From assembly GCA_018241225.1 (NCBI GenBank), contig JAFEEG010000016.1, forward strand, positions 179,872 to 243,871: a stretch of 64,000 nt of DNA. The letters are read 5' to 3'. The notes under the pieces were generated by a model. The model saw nothing but the letters and a program-made list of their open reading frames with translations. It had not been told where the DNA came from and did not search any database. This stretch comes from Pseudomonadota bacterium. Lineage in GTDB: Bacteria; Pseudomonadota; Gammaproteobacteria; Burkholderiales; Burkholderiaceae_C. The number at the start of each line of letters is the position of its first letter. Positions within the stretch are counted from its first letter, which is position 1. Made by a program: the position numbers and the translations under genes. Positions 17,282 through 25,098 of the stretch are shown piece after piece.

Positions 17282-18226
17282 ATGGCTGGCATTCACATGG
17301 TCAATCTCAGAAGTGTCGATTTGAACCTCCTGCCCATTTTTGAGGCGGTGTATGAGGAGCGAAACCTGACGAGTGCGGCACTCCGTCTAGCCATGAGTCA
17401 ACCAGCCGTCAGCAACGCTGTTGCGCGTTTGCGAGCGGTCTTCAATGACGACCTGTTTGTGCCTCACGGGCGGGGCGTGTCTTTGACGGCAACTGCGGAC
17501 GCGGTCTACGCGAAGTTGCACGGCGTCCTGAGCACCGTTCGCGACTCAGTCTCGGAATCTCGAGGTTTTGACCCTAAGTCATCGACACGATCCTTCTTCA
17601 TTAGCGTGCCACACCCACTGGGGCCACTGCTTGCAATTCGCCTTCGAGATCGCTTGGCGGTGGCTGCGCCAGGTGTCAAAGTCCTGTTCAGCACTCGGTC
17701 GCGGCCGGTCGAGCAAGAGCAAGCTTTGCTGGACGGTCGATTTGACGCGGCAGTCGATTGGCTAGTGCCAGAGCGGAACCGGTTCAGTGAGACCGTACTC
17801 TTTGAAGACGCAATAGTTGCGGTGGCGCGCCAGGATCACCCAGCGATTCACAAGACACGCACGAAGAAAGCGTTGAATGCGCTGACCTTTGTCGCTTTGC
17901 GTCCTCGTGTCGAGGGAGGGAGTCTCATCCCCGGCATTCAAGAGTGGTCGCATTTGATGCCGAACATGGCACTGGAAGTGTCGGAGTTTCTTGAGGTCTT
18001 GGTGGTTGCTAGTCAATCCGATCTTGTTGGCTTGATACCCAGGAGCATGTTGAAGTTGGCACGTGAATCCTTTCAGCTTCGAGCATTGCCTGTGGCTGTC
18101 ACCACAAAGACCATACCTATCAAGTTGTTCTGGACAACGAGCAGGTCAGCGGACCCGGCTCAGATTTTCATTCGCAAGCAGATCGAGTCGGCATCACGGG
18201 CTGTGACCGGGCGTGACTTGCGTTGA
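17282..18226 (+). CDS. LysR-family transcriptional regulator
   Basis: A 314-residue regulator with an N-terminal winged helix-turn-helix (VDLNLLPIFEAVYEERNLTS, then AALRLAMSQPAVSNAVARLR) and a C-terminal two-lobed effector domain. The N-terminal sequence resembles the NodD/PcpR-like branch. The start at ATG 17282 keeps the shortest sensible leader; ATG 17297 is equally possible. It is less GC-rich than its neighbours, which suggests acquisition. It is divergent to psiE, with 211 nt between them, so either gene could be a target. Ligand unknown. Confidence 0.9.
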   Translation: MAGIHMVNLRSVDLNLLPIFEAVYEERNLTSAALRLAMSQPAVSNAVARLRAVFNDDLFVPHGRGVSLTATADAVYAKLHGVLSTVRDSVSESRGFDPKSSTRSFFISVPHPLGPLLAIRLRDRLAVAAPGVKVLFSTRSRPVEQEQALLDGRFDAAVDWLVPERNRFSETVLFEDAIVAVARQDHPAIHKTRTKKALNALTFVALRPRVEGGSLIPGIQEWSHLMPNMALEVSEFLEVLVVASQSDLVGLIPRSMLKLARESFQLRALPVAVTTKTIPIKLFWTTSRSADPAQIFIRKQIESASRAVTGRDLR

Positions 18227-18681
18227 CGTTAGCCGGGATAGTTGGCACCGGCGCGCTGGAGCCTTGCTTCCCCGAGGCGAAATTGTCGAACTTCGGTCCG
18301 ATTAGCCGCATCCGGTTTTGAACCGCGGACAAGCTTGGAGCCGTTTGCAGAGTAGGCGGCTGGTCGCGTCGGCGAAGCCCGTACTCCAGGCAGCGTCCTG
18401 AGACCAGGCTGTGAGCGTCCGCATAGCGCCGGCGAACTGACGTTCGATCATGCCCGGCTGTACTTTCGCTTTCGCTGCCTCACGGAAGCCGCTTTCTGGG
18501 GCGGCCAACGGTGCCTGCTACTCCGAGGTGGTGTATTCCGAGGGCAGGCGGGAAGTCACGCGTCCTACGTTCGTCCTGTTGGAAGCCCACCAACTCAGCG
18601 CCTTGCACTTTCGGCAACTATGCACAAGCCGCGGGCGTCCGCCAAACCATCTTGAACGACGCGACCCGGTCGCCGAGGATG
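18227..18681 (+). other. gap without recognisable genes
   Basis: I see no ribosome-site-supported frame and no known domain between the LysR gene and the IS66 remnant. The right end is probably part of the old insertion or its flank. Confidence 0.5.
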
Positions 18682-18708
18682 GTGTCCACCAAGGACTTAG
18701 GTGGAAAC
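18682..18708 (+). promoter_or_regulatory. hairpin just upstream of remnant tnpA start
   Basis: GTGTCCACC at 18682-18690 pairs with GGTGGAAAC at 18700-18708 (one mismatch) around a 9-nt loop that contains AAGGA. The start codon of the remnant tnpA follows at 18710. The intact IS66 copy has a hairpin in the same place, so it is probably a translational control element. Confidence 0.5.
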
Positions 18709-18709
18709 C

Positions 18710-18952
18710 ATGGAAGCCAGGCAAGCGGCAAAGCGCCGCCGTCACGATGATGGTCTGAAGCAAGCTGTGCTGAGCGAGTGCTCGGTGCTCGGTGCTCGTG
18801 CCGCTGCCGTGATGAGCTTGGTGAACTCGGCGCGACTCAACGGGCATGACCCCTATGCCTACTTGCGCGACGTACTGGAACGCCTTCCGACGCAGCCAGC
18901 CAGTCGAATTGGAGAGCTACTTCCGCACCGCTGGTCAACAGCGTTGGGGTAG
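18710..18952 (+). mobile_element. internally deleted IS66-family remnant (TnpA start fused to TnpC end)
   Basis: The frame starts as an IS66-type TnpA (MEARQAAKRRRHDDGLKQAV, LSECSVLGA) and then jumps directly to the C-terminal tail of the IS66 transposase TnpC (MSLVNSARLNGHDPYAYLRD, VLERLPTQPASRIGELLPHR W). TnpB and most of TnpC are missing. A deletion inside the element has fused first and last genes into one 80-residue frame. The sequence differs from the intact copy at 21863-24387, so it comes from a different IS66 lineage. No transposase activity is expected. Confidence 0.78.
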
Positions 18953-18963
18953 CGCGCTACCCG

Positions 18964-19362
18964 TCAGACGTTCCGCCAGGTCGTCCACCAGTACCAAGCG
19001 GCCCAACACGCCAACAGCCAAAGCAACACGATGAGGGCGGCGCCGACCTTGCTGGTCGGCTTGGCCCCCTTGGAGGCCATCCACTCATCCGCTTGGCCAC
19101 GGCATTCCGCGAGGACGTCTGCAGGCAGCAGCTTGATGGTCAACAATATCAAGCCCGGAAGGAGCAAAACGTCGTCGACGTAGCCCAGGACCGGAATGAA
19201 GTCCGGAATGAGGTCTATGGGGCTCAGCGCGTACGCCACCACGAACACCCCAAGGGCCTTGGCATACCAAGGGGTTCGGGAATTCTTGCCTGCAAACCAA
19301 AGCGTGACCCCATCGCGTTTGATTCGCTTGGCCCAAGCCCTCAAGCTGCTGCTGATACTCAT
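18964..19362 (-). CDS. YkvA/DUF1232 membrane protein
   Basis: A 132-residue protein with the DUF1232 signature WYAKALGVFVVAYALSPIDL, then IPDFIPVLGYVDDVLLLPGL. A final hydrophobic segment (ALIVLLWLLACWAAWYWW) anchors the C-terminus. I chose the start at 19362 (MSISSSLRAW); longer in-frame starts add sequence unlike the family. YkvA proteins are small membrane proteins of unknown function. The gene lies just right of the IS66 remnant and may have been part of an older transcription unit that was disrupted. Confidence 0.85.
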   Translation of the reverse strand: MSISSSLRAWAKRIKRDGVTLWFAGKNSRTPWYAKALGVFVVAYALSPIDLIPDFIPVLGYVDDVLLLPGLILLTIKLLPADVLAECRGQADEWMASKGAKPTSKVGAALIVLLWLLACWAAWYWWTTWRNV

Positions 19363-19527
19363 GGGCCGCAGCATGCCACGCCCGCATGTCAGCCCTTGGA
19401 TGTTCGCGCAGGCATCGTCGGCGCCCGCTATCGGGGGACGTCTAGATGCCATCGCCAAACGCCTGCCAAGCCGCTGCCGCACCGTCGATAGTTGTGCAGG
19501 TCTAGACAAAGCAAATTGGTCAATTAC

Positions 19528-19555
19528 TTCATGCGACCTTTAAGGTCGGTATAAT
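19528..19555 (+). promoter_or_regulatory. possible promoter with palindrome before a decayed gene
   Basis: TATAAT at 19550-19555 stands about 17 nt after TTCATG (19528-19533), a poor -35. Between them lies the perfect odd palindrome GACCTTTAAGGTC (19535-19547), a likely operator. About 57 nt downstream is ATG 19612, which opens MNANFPQAKPT and stops. The promoter therefore seems to lead into a dead gene. Confidence 0.4.
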
Positions 19556-20324
19556 CCCTAGCGTGGCGCAGCGATAACGCAGCACCCTCAACCCTTCAAG
19601 GACGTACACCCATGAACGCGAACTTTCCGCAAGCCAAGCCCACGTGACGGGCTCTGGCGACGATCAGGCGAAATCTTCCATGCGGATGACGCCCCCGGTC
19701 ACTGACTATCGGGCATCCCACTCTCCGTGACCTGCAATTGCTCAAGGAGCACTTCGGACTGACCGCCATACGAAATGGCGCGACTATTCGCAGTGCAGCC
19801 CGAGCAATGGCGCAAGCCCACGGGCGGCCAGAGCCCGAGGGAGATCAGCGTGACCAGGGCGTTCTTCATGGCGGCATTCCAAGTGCTCGGTGACGAAGAG
19901 ATCGAGCGCATCGTCGCGCACATGGCCGGCTTCGGCGTCGTGTGGAACACGTCGTGCCGCCATCCAGGCCGCAGCCGCGCTATCGACCGCGCGACGAAGT
20001 GTCCTGACCTGATCTTTCAAGCGCCCGCAAACCGTCGACGCATGCACCGCAGCTGAGTGCATGCGTGGGCGATGTTGCCCCGCATTTGAAAGGAAGCAGA
20101 TCGATGCCAAGTCGCTATGCCTTCGCTCGCGGCAATCGTTCCCGCCGACCCTGCCGGTCCGGCATTGTGGGCGCGTCCCTCTGCTGAAAACCAATAGAGG
20201 CGCCAGCTTCGGCGCACTTCTGGGCCATTGAGCCGCTCCCCCTGCGCGACCAGACGCTGTACTTCTTTCAAGCACCCAGAGTCGAGCGTCGCGCCTGTCC
20301 CGAACCATCGAATTTGACTGAACC
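19556..20324 (+). other. decayed region between YkvA and the FG-GAP gene
   Basis: No intact gene is visible. After the short frame at 19612, two different frames read protein-like pieces: LRDLQLLKEHFGLTAIRNGA near 19730-19790, then EISVTRAFFMAAFQVLGDEE and IERIVAHMAGFGVVW at about 19840-19945. They overlap and are broken by stops. I cannot name a family. This looks like one frameshifted ancestral gene behind the promoter at 19528-19555. Confidence 0.35.
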
Positions 20325-21862
20325 ATGAGCAAGATCTCTTCGCCGGCAATTGCGTTGGCGCTCACCCTGGTACTTACCGCTTGTGGCGGTGGCGGCGGCG
20401 GCGCGTTTGACGCGAGTGGCGGCACTGCGTCCCCGCCGACTGGCGGCGGGTCCGACGGGAGTCGGCCGCCGAGTGCTGATGCACCCGCAGCTCCTCCAGA
20501 ATCGCCGCCCGTATCCCCCGCGCCGCCGGCACAGTCGGAGGGGCCTGACGCACCACCTGTGCAGCCCCCGGCAGTTCCTCTGCCGGTTGAGCCACCCGTG
20601 ACGCCACCGAGTCCAACGTTGCCGCAGGCTCCGGGTGCTGCCGCTCGACCGTCGGTGACCTACGCAGTCAAGTCGTTCTCCTTCAACTGGAGCGCAGTGC
20701 CCACGGCCACCTTCTACCGCGTCGGTTCTTCACCCGTGCCGGACAGCGGCGCCAGCGGTGGCGTCAGGGTGGAGGCAGACAAGATTTCAGCCCTCACGCT
20801 ACAGATGAACGGCATTGAACTAACTTCCAAGGTGGGAGGCCTCTTCATGCAGAACTACTTCGTGCAAGCCTGCAATGACGTCGGCTGCGGGCCTTGGTCT
20901 GCTTCGGCCAAGGCTGATCCCAATAGCGCAGTGGGCTACTTCAAGAGCGTGGACGCAATCCATACCGAACAGTTGGGCAAGGCGGTAGCAATTTCGGGCG
21001 ACGGCAAGACCATCGCATTGGGCGCGCCAGAGTATTCGAATGCCGCTGGTCGCGTGGTCGTCTATACCAACCGCGATGGCAAAGGCTGGGTTTCCAGCAC
21101 TCCGCTGGCCATTGCGCTGCCCAACGCAGGGGACAGATTTGGACAGGCAGTCGCGCTCTCGGACGACGGCGATACGTTGGCGGTTGGAGTGCCCGGAATA
21201 TTCGGACAGGGCGTCGTAATGGTATTTCGCCGTATGGAGGCTGACGGCCGCAGCTACTGGGCGCAGTACAAGTCGCTGCCTTCCAATACCGCCCAGGGCA
21301 ACGAAACGGGAGCCTCGGTTGCGATCTCGGGCGACGGCCGGACCGTGGCGTTTGGAGCGCCAGGCCAAAACTATGGCGCCGGTGCGGTGTACGTGGCGGA
21401 CCTCAGTCTGACTGCGCTTCCCATTGCTCTCTTCCCGCCAGTTCAGACCGTCGGTGCACGGTTTGGGGAACGTCTGGCTCTGTCGGCCGATAGCAAGTCG
21501 TTGATTGCAGGGATGGCGAGAACGGGGTCGAGCGCATCGCGTGCCCTGATCTTCCGTGGTTCCTCGCTCCAGTGGCAGGCCACGAATAGCCTTCAAGACC
21601 CGAACAATTGGATGCCGCTGGGCTTTGTACCCAACGTTGCCCTATCCGGCGACGGGACGCGGGCGGCATTGGGTGACCTGCAAAGCTGGGGCATCTACTT
21701 CCGCATGGATGCTGGAAATTACATCTATACGGGGGGCAGGTTCGACCAAGACTATTCCGGCGGCCCGCTTGCATTTTCTTTCGATGGGAAGCGCCTGCTG
21801 GTCAGCCTGGAAAGCAGCCGTGCTCGCGGTGAAGGCGTCTGGGCCGTCCCTGAAAGCGATCC
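20325..21862 (+). pseudogene. FG-GAP repeat lipoprotein gene, 5' part, disrupted by IS66
   Basis: Encodes an exported lipoprotein: signal peptide with lipobox LTAC (the Cys is about residue 20), a proline-rich spacer (residues 25-110), a fibronectin-like segment (FNWSAVPTATFYRVG, ACNDVGCGPWSA), and then a series of FG-GAP propeller blades with repeated pattern FG-AVALSDDGDTLAVGVPG and VAISGDGRTVAFGAPG. The IS66 element enters at 21863; the apparent stop TAA (21864-21866) comes from the IS inverted repeat. The present product would be 513 residues, lacking the last blade. The missing end is at 24388-24645; rejoined at the target duplication the gene is open over 595 codons. Confidence 0.85.
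21855..21862 (+). repeat. left copy of 8-bp IS66 target duplication
   Basis: AGCGATCC stands directly before the left inverted repeat and is repeated at 24388-24395 directly after the right one. Eight bases is the usual IS66-family duplication length. Confidence 0.92.
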
Positions 21863-21920
21863 GTAAGCCGTCAATTAACCACGCCCTGGTAGCTGAGGCG
21901 TTCGTCGTGTAGAGAGTCGT

Positions 21921-23498
21921 CTACGGCGCGGCCAGGTCGATGTTCCAAGGCAGCAGAGCCTCGTAGTCATCGACGGTCTGCGCCAGAGGCAGCTTCTTGA
22001 ACAGCGCGACGAGGTAGCGGTAGGGCTCGATGTTGTTGGCCTTCGCTGTCTCGATGAGCGAATAGAGATTGGCACTCGCATTCGCGCCGCCCACGGTGTC
22101 GGCGAACAACCATGACTTGCGTCCGACCACGAAGGGACGGATCGCGTTCTCCACCGGGTTGGAGTCCAACGGCCAGGAGCCGTTTTCCAGGAACCGCACG
22201 AGCTTGGGCCACTGCCCATGCAGGTAGTGCAGCGCTTCGCCGAGCAAGCTTGAGGGCGCGACGGCGTGCAGATGCGTGAGCAGCAACCGCTCGATCTCGC
22301 GCACGACGGCGGCGCTGTAGCGCGAGCGCAGCCGCAGTCGACGCGCGGGCGTCCAGTCCCTGGCCAACGCCTCTGCGCGGTACAGCTTGCCAATGAGCCG
22401 CACGAACCGCGTCGCGACCTGGTCAGGCGAACGAGCTGCCTTCGGTATGGCTTCCTCGGCCTTGATCAGCGGTCGACGTGCGTGAACCCAGCATCCAAGG
22501 TGCGTGAGACCACCGGCCTTCGCGATGCCGTTGTAGACCTCGTAGCCATCACTCATGAGCGTGGTGCCGGGGCGGATGCCGGCGTAGAGCTTTTCCGCGT
22601 GCACGGCGCCGCGCCCCGGTGCATAGGCAAACAGCCGTACCGGTGGACCGGTACCGTTCATCTGCGCCCACATAAAGCTCTTCGTCTGTGCCTTGCGCCC
22701 GGGCTCCTTCAGGACCTGGACGGTGGTCTCGTCCCCGTAGATCAGATCCGAGTCCAACAGGTGATCGCGCAGCAGATTGATGACGGGCTGCACGGCCTGG
22801 CCAATGCGCACCACGCCCGCGGCCAGGGTGTTGCTCACGATGTCGCCGCCGAAGCGACGCAGCAGTGCGGCTGTGCGGTATAGCGGCATGCCGAACTGGT
22901 ACTTGCCGGTGATGACCCAGGCTTGCGCCTCCTCGGTGAGCAGACCGCGCGGGATGATGCGCGCTGGCGTCGGCGCGACCTTCAGGCTCAGGTCACAGCA
23001 GGGGCAGGCGTACTTGATGCGGTGGTGCTGCAGCACGCGCACCTGCTCGGGGATGACGTGCATCTGCTCGCTGACCTCGGCTCCAATCTCCACCAGGGCA
23101 TGGCCATCGTGAGCGCAGACACGCTCGGACTCTGGCAACTCGTGGCGCACGATGTCGCGCGGCAGCGCCGGGTCCAGCGGCTTGCGACCGCGCTTCTTGC
23201 GTTGGTGACCCGCGACCGGTGTCGATTCCTCTTCCTCGGTCTCGGCCGGCGGCGTCTGATCGGTCGGGGCCAGCGCCTCGGCCTCGTTGAGGAACAGGTC
23301 CTTCTGATCGGTGCCGCGGGCCTCGCTCTTGGCGGCGAACAGCTGGCGCTGCAGCGACCTCAGCCGCTCCAGTGCGAGGTCTCGCTCGGTGGTGGCCACC
23401 CGCAGTGCGCCGGCCAGCGCGTCGCGCTCGGCAATGAGCGCGGCGAGTTCTTCAGCGGTGATGGTGGCAGGCGACGACACGCCAGCTTGGATCGGCAT
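21921..23498 (-). CDS. tnpC: IS66 family transposase TnpC
   Basis: A 525-residue DDE transposase. An N-terminal coiled-coil-like leucine-rich region (ALIAERDALAGALRVATTER) is followed by a zinc-finger-like segment (YACPCCDLSLKV) and the IS66 catalytic core: first Asp in YGDETTVQV (about residue 252), second Asp in SDGYEVYNG (about 318), and Glu in NPVENAIRPF (about 448). The C-terminal domain ends with NNIEPYRYLVALFKKLPLAQ, the usual IS66 tail. No internal stop or frameshift is seen. It acts with TnpA and TnpB in transposition. Confidence 0.93.
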   Translation of the reverse strand: MPIQAGVSSPATITAEELAALIAERDALAGALRVATTERDLALERLRSLQRQLFAAKSEARGTDQKDLFLNEAEALAPTDQTPPAETEEEESTPVAGHQRKKRGRKPLDPALPRDIVRHELPESERVCAHDGHALVEIGAEVSEQMHVIPEQVRVLQHHRIKYACPCCDLSLKVAPTPARIIPRGLLTEEAQAWVITGKYQFGMPLYRTAALLRRFGGDIVSNTLAAGVVRIGQAVQPVINLLRDHLLDSDLIYGDETTVQVLKEPGRKAQTKSFMWAQMNGTGPPVRLFAYAPGRGAVHAEKLYAGIRPGTTLMSDGYEVYNGIAKAGGLTHLGCWVHARRPLIKAEEAIPKAARSPDQVATRFVRLIGKLYRAEALARDWTPARRLRLRSRYSAAVVREIERLLLTHLHAVAPSSLLGEALHYLHGQWPKLVRFLENGSWPLDSNPVENAIRPFVVGRKSWLFADTVGGANASANLYSLIETAKANNIEPYRYLVALFKKLPLAQTVDDYEALLPWNIDLAAP

Positions 23499-23532
23499 GC
23501 CCCATCATCGTTCCTACATCACCAGTTCTTTT

Positions 23533-23883
23533 TTAAGCCACGCTGGCGTAGCGCAGATGGGGGTGGCGTTGGACTACCGCGATGTCGATTCCCTCCAGCA
23601 ACCAGTGCAGTTGCTCGGCCGTCAGCGTGGGAGCCGCTTCGGCCGAAGGCCAGATGAACCTGTCCTTCTCGAGGCGCTTGAGCAACAGCCAGAAGCCGTT
23701 GCGCTCCCAGCCCAGGATCTTCACCCGGTCGCGCCGGCGGTTGCTAAACACGTACGCGCACGAGGCGAACGGATCCAGGCCAAGGGCCTGCTCCACCAGC
23801 ACTGCCAGGCCATTGATGTTCAGCCGGAAGTCCACCGGCTCGCGGTGCAGGTAGACCTTCAGTCCTTCGTCGAAGCGGAACAC
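23533..23883 (-). CDS. tnpB: IS66 accessory protein TnpB
   Basis: A 116-residue protein with the TnpB hallmark pattern: VYLHREPVDFRLNINGLAVL, DPFASCAYVFSNRRRDRVKI, LGWERNGFWLLLKRLEKDRF and a final QLHWLLEGID. Required for transposition of IS66-type elements, but the biochemical role is not settled. The start overlaps the end of tnpA by 25 nt, so the two genes are probably translationally coupled. Confidence 0.93.
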   Translation of the reverse strand: MFRFDEGLKVYLHREPVDFRLNINGLAVLVEQALGLDPFASCAYVFSNRRRDRVKILGWERNGFWLLLKRLEKDRFIWPSAEAAPTLTAEQLHWLLEGIDIAVVQRHPHLRYASVA

Positions 23884-24302
23884 CGCACCCTCCCGAACGC
23901 CTGGACGACTTCGTCGACGATGCGCAGCTCAACACCGCGAAGATCGATCGCCACGCCGTTGGGCAAGCGTGCCTGCACGTCCATCACGGCGGCGATGTCG
24001 TCGCCGCTTCGGGCCCCGGTTGGCGACACTGGCGGCAACGAGACCGCCACGAACGCCGAAGGCGTCGGCGCTACGTTGGCAACGGCCTTGCGCGCTCGAC
24101 CACCGTGCCCATGCTCGCGAAGCCACCGGCTCACCTGGTTGGCATTGACGCCGCACTCGCGCGCCAGGCGTGACACCGAGGCGCCAGGCTGCCGACACAG
24201 TGCCACCAGTTCCAGCTTCGCCGCTTCGTCGTACACGCTGCGTCCGTCGCTCTTGTGCCCCACCACCAGTCGGCGCTTGAGGTCTTCCAACTCGTCTGAC
24301 AT
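23859..24302 (-). CDS. tnpA: IS66 accessory protein TnpA (helix-turn-helix)
   Basis: A 147-residue protein. The N-terminal half has a helix-turn-helix: YDEAAKLELVALCRQPGASV, SRLARECGVNANQVSRWLRE. The C-terminal half contains LPNGVAIDLRGVELRIVDEV, as in IS66 OrfA. It probably binds the element ends or regulates the operon. The ATG at 24302 is only 4 nt from the foot of a perfect hairpin and has no separate ribosome-binding site, which is unusual. Confidence 0.92.
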   Translation of the reverse strand: MSDELEDLKRRLVVGHKSDGRSVYDEAAKLELVALCRQPGASVSRLARECGVNANQVSRWLREHGHGGRARKAVANVAPTPSAFVAVSLPPVSPTGARSGDDIAAVMDVQARLPNGVAIDLRGVELRIVDEVVQAFGRVRCSASTKD

Positions 24303-24306
24303 TTAC

Positions 24307-24332
24307 GTTCCCACGTTGATCTACGTGGGAAC
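24307..24332 (-). promoter_or_regulatory. perfect 10-bp hairpin before tnpA
   Basis: GTTCCCACGT (24307-24316) and ACGTGGGAAC (24323-24332) are exact inverted copies around a 6-nt loop. In the tnpA direction the hairpin ends 4 nt before the start codon. It could block translation of transcripts that enter from outside, or serve as an operator. The deleted IS66 copy at 18682-18708 has an equivalent hairpin. Confidence 0.7.
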
Positions 24333-24387
24333 ATAGGCTGTCAGGTCACAGCTCGCGGCTCAAGGACGTGGTTCATTGATCGCATAC

Positions 24388-24645
24388 AGCGATCCCACTG
24401 TGAGCGTGCGGCCTGGCGCCGTTGCCATCCTTGATGAGGCGGCTGATCACACGTGGCCCACCGCAAAGATGATCAAGGCCACCAACCCTGACGACGGCGA
24501 CTCCTTTGGTGCAGCAGTGGGGTTGTCGGCCGACGGCAAGACGATCTTGGTAGGCGCACCCAAAGAGGCGGGCAGTGCATCCGGACTCAACGGTGATCAG
24601 GCCAGCAACAGTCAGCCTGGCGCGGGCGCCGCCTATCTCTACTAG
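24388..24645 (+). pseudogene. FG-GAP lipoprotein gene, 3' part separated by IS66
   Basis: Starting with the right target duplication (24388-24395), this segment encodes the missing end of the gene at 20325: SDPTVSVRPGAVAILDEAAD, then a complete FG-GAP blade (DGDSFGAAVGLSADGKTILV, GAPKEAGSASGLNG) and the terminal AGAAYLY with stop at 24643-24645. When one duplication copy and the element are removed, frame and sequence sense are restored exactly. No start codon with a ribosome site exists here, so this part is not expected to be made. Confidence 0.88.
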
Positions 24646-24696
24646 CACCACGCCTATTGGCACCACGGCACCCGCAACCCCAATTGGTATTGAGCA

Positions 24697-25023
24697 ATGA
24701 GCACACCTCTGCGTGAGTGGTGGGTCTTCGTACACGCTCCCGATGTCGGATACATCGGGACCGTCGAGGAATCTACCGAGGAGTTCGCCCGCCTTGCGGC
24801 TCTTTCTAAGTACGCCAAGAAGGGCGAGCGCGCGGAACGGTCCAAGCGCCGCCAGATGCGGCGCCCCGAAACAATGCACATCTATGAAGATGATGAGTTC
24901 GATGTGAGGCTCGAGTGCTCACCCATCATGGTTGCGGCCTTGCAGGAGAAGCATGCCGGCTGCATGCCCCCTAGAAAAGGTGCTGATGCAGTAAATCGCT
25001 CTCAACCGGAACCTGGAGTATGA
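24697..25023 (+). CDS. hypothetical protein, 108 residues
   Basis: An ATG at 24697 opens a protein with WWVFVHAPDVGYIGTVEEST, then a very basic helical middle (ALSKYAKKGERAERSKRRQM) and an acidic stretch EDDEFDVRLECS. I know no family. The composition looks like a real cytoplasmic protein, but the ribosome site is weak. It follows the FG-GAP gene closely and may once have been its downstream operon partner, now cut off from that promoter by the IS66 insertion. Confidence 0.5.
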   Translation: MSTPLREWWVFVHAPDVGYIGTVEESTEEFARLAALSKYAKKGERAERSKRRQMRRPETMHIYEDDEFDVRLECSPIMVAALQEKHAGCMPPRKGADAVNRSQPEPGV

Positions 25024-25098
25024 ATACCTCAAGTTTCAGAACCCCATCTTTTAGAACCATCGGCACGTTCGTGCGGTCCGGGAGTTGCTCGACTTCCC

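Larger units (their letters stand above)
21863..24387 (-). mobile_element. complete IS66-family insertion sequence, 2525 bp
   Basis: The element is bounded by imperfect terminal inverted repeats: 21863-21889 begins GTAAGCCGTCAATTAACC, and the complement of 24361-24387 begins GTATGCGATCAATGAACC; 21 of 27 positions match. It is flanked by the 8-bp duplication AGCGATCC. It carries tnpA, tnpB and tnpC on the minus strand, all apparently intact, and sits inside an FG-GAP lipoprotein gene. The clean ends and duplication suggest a fairly recent insertion. The left repeat supplies the stop codon of the interrupted gene. Confidence 0.93.
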
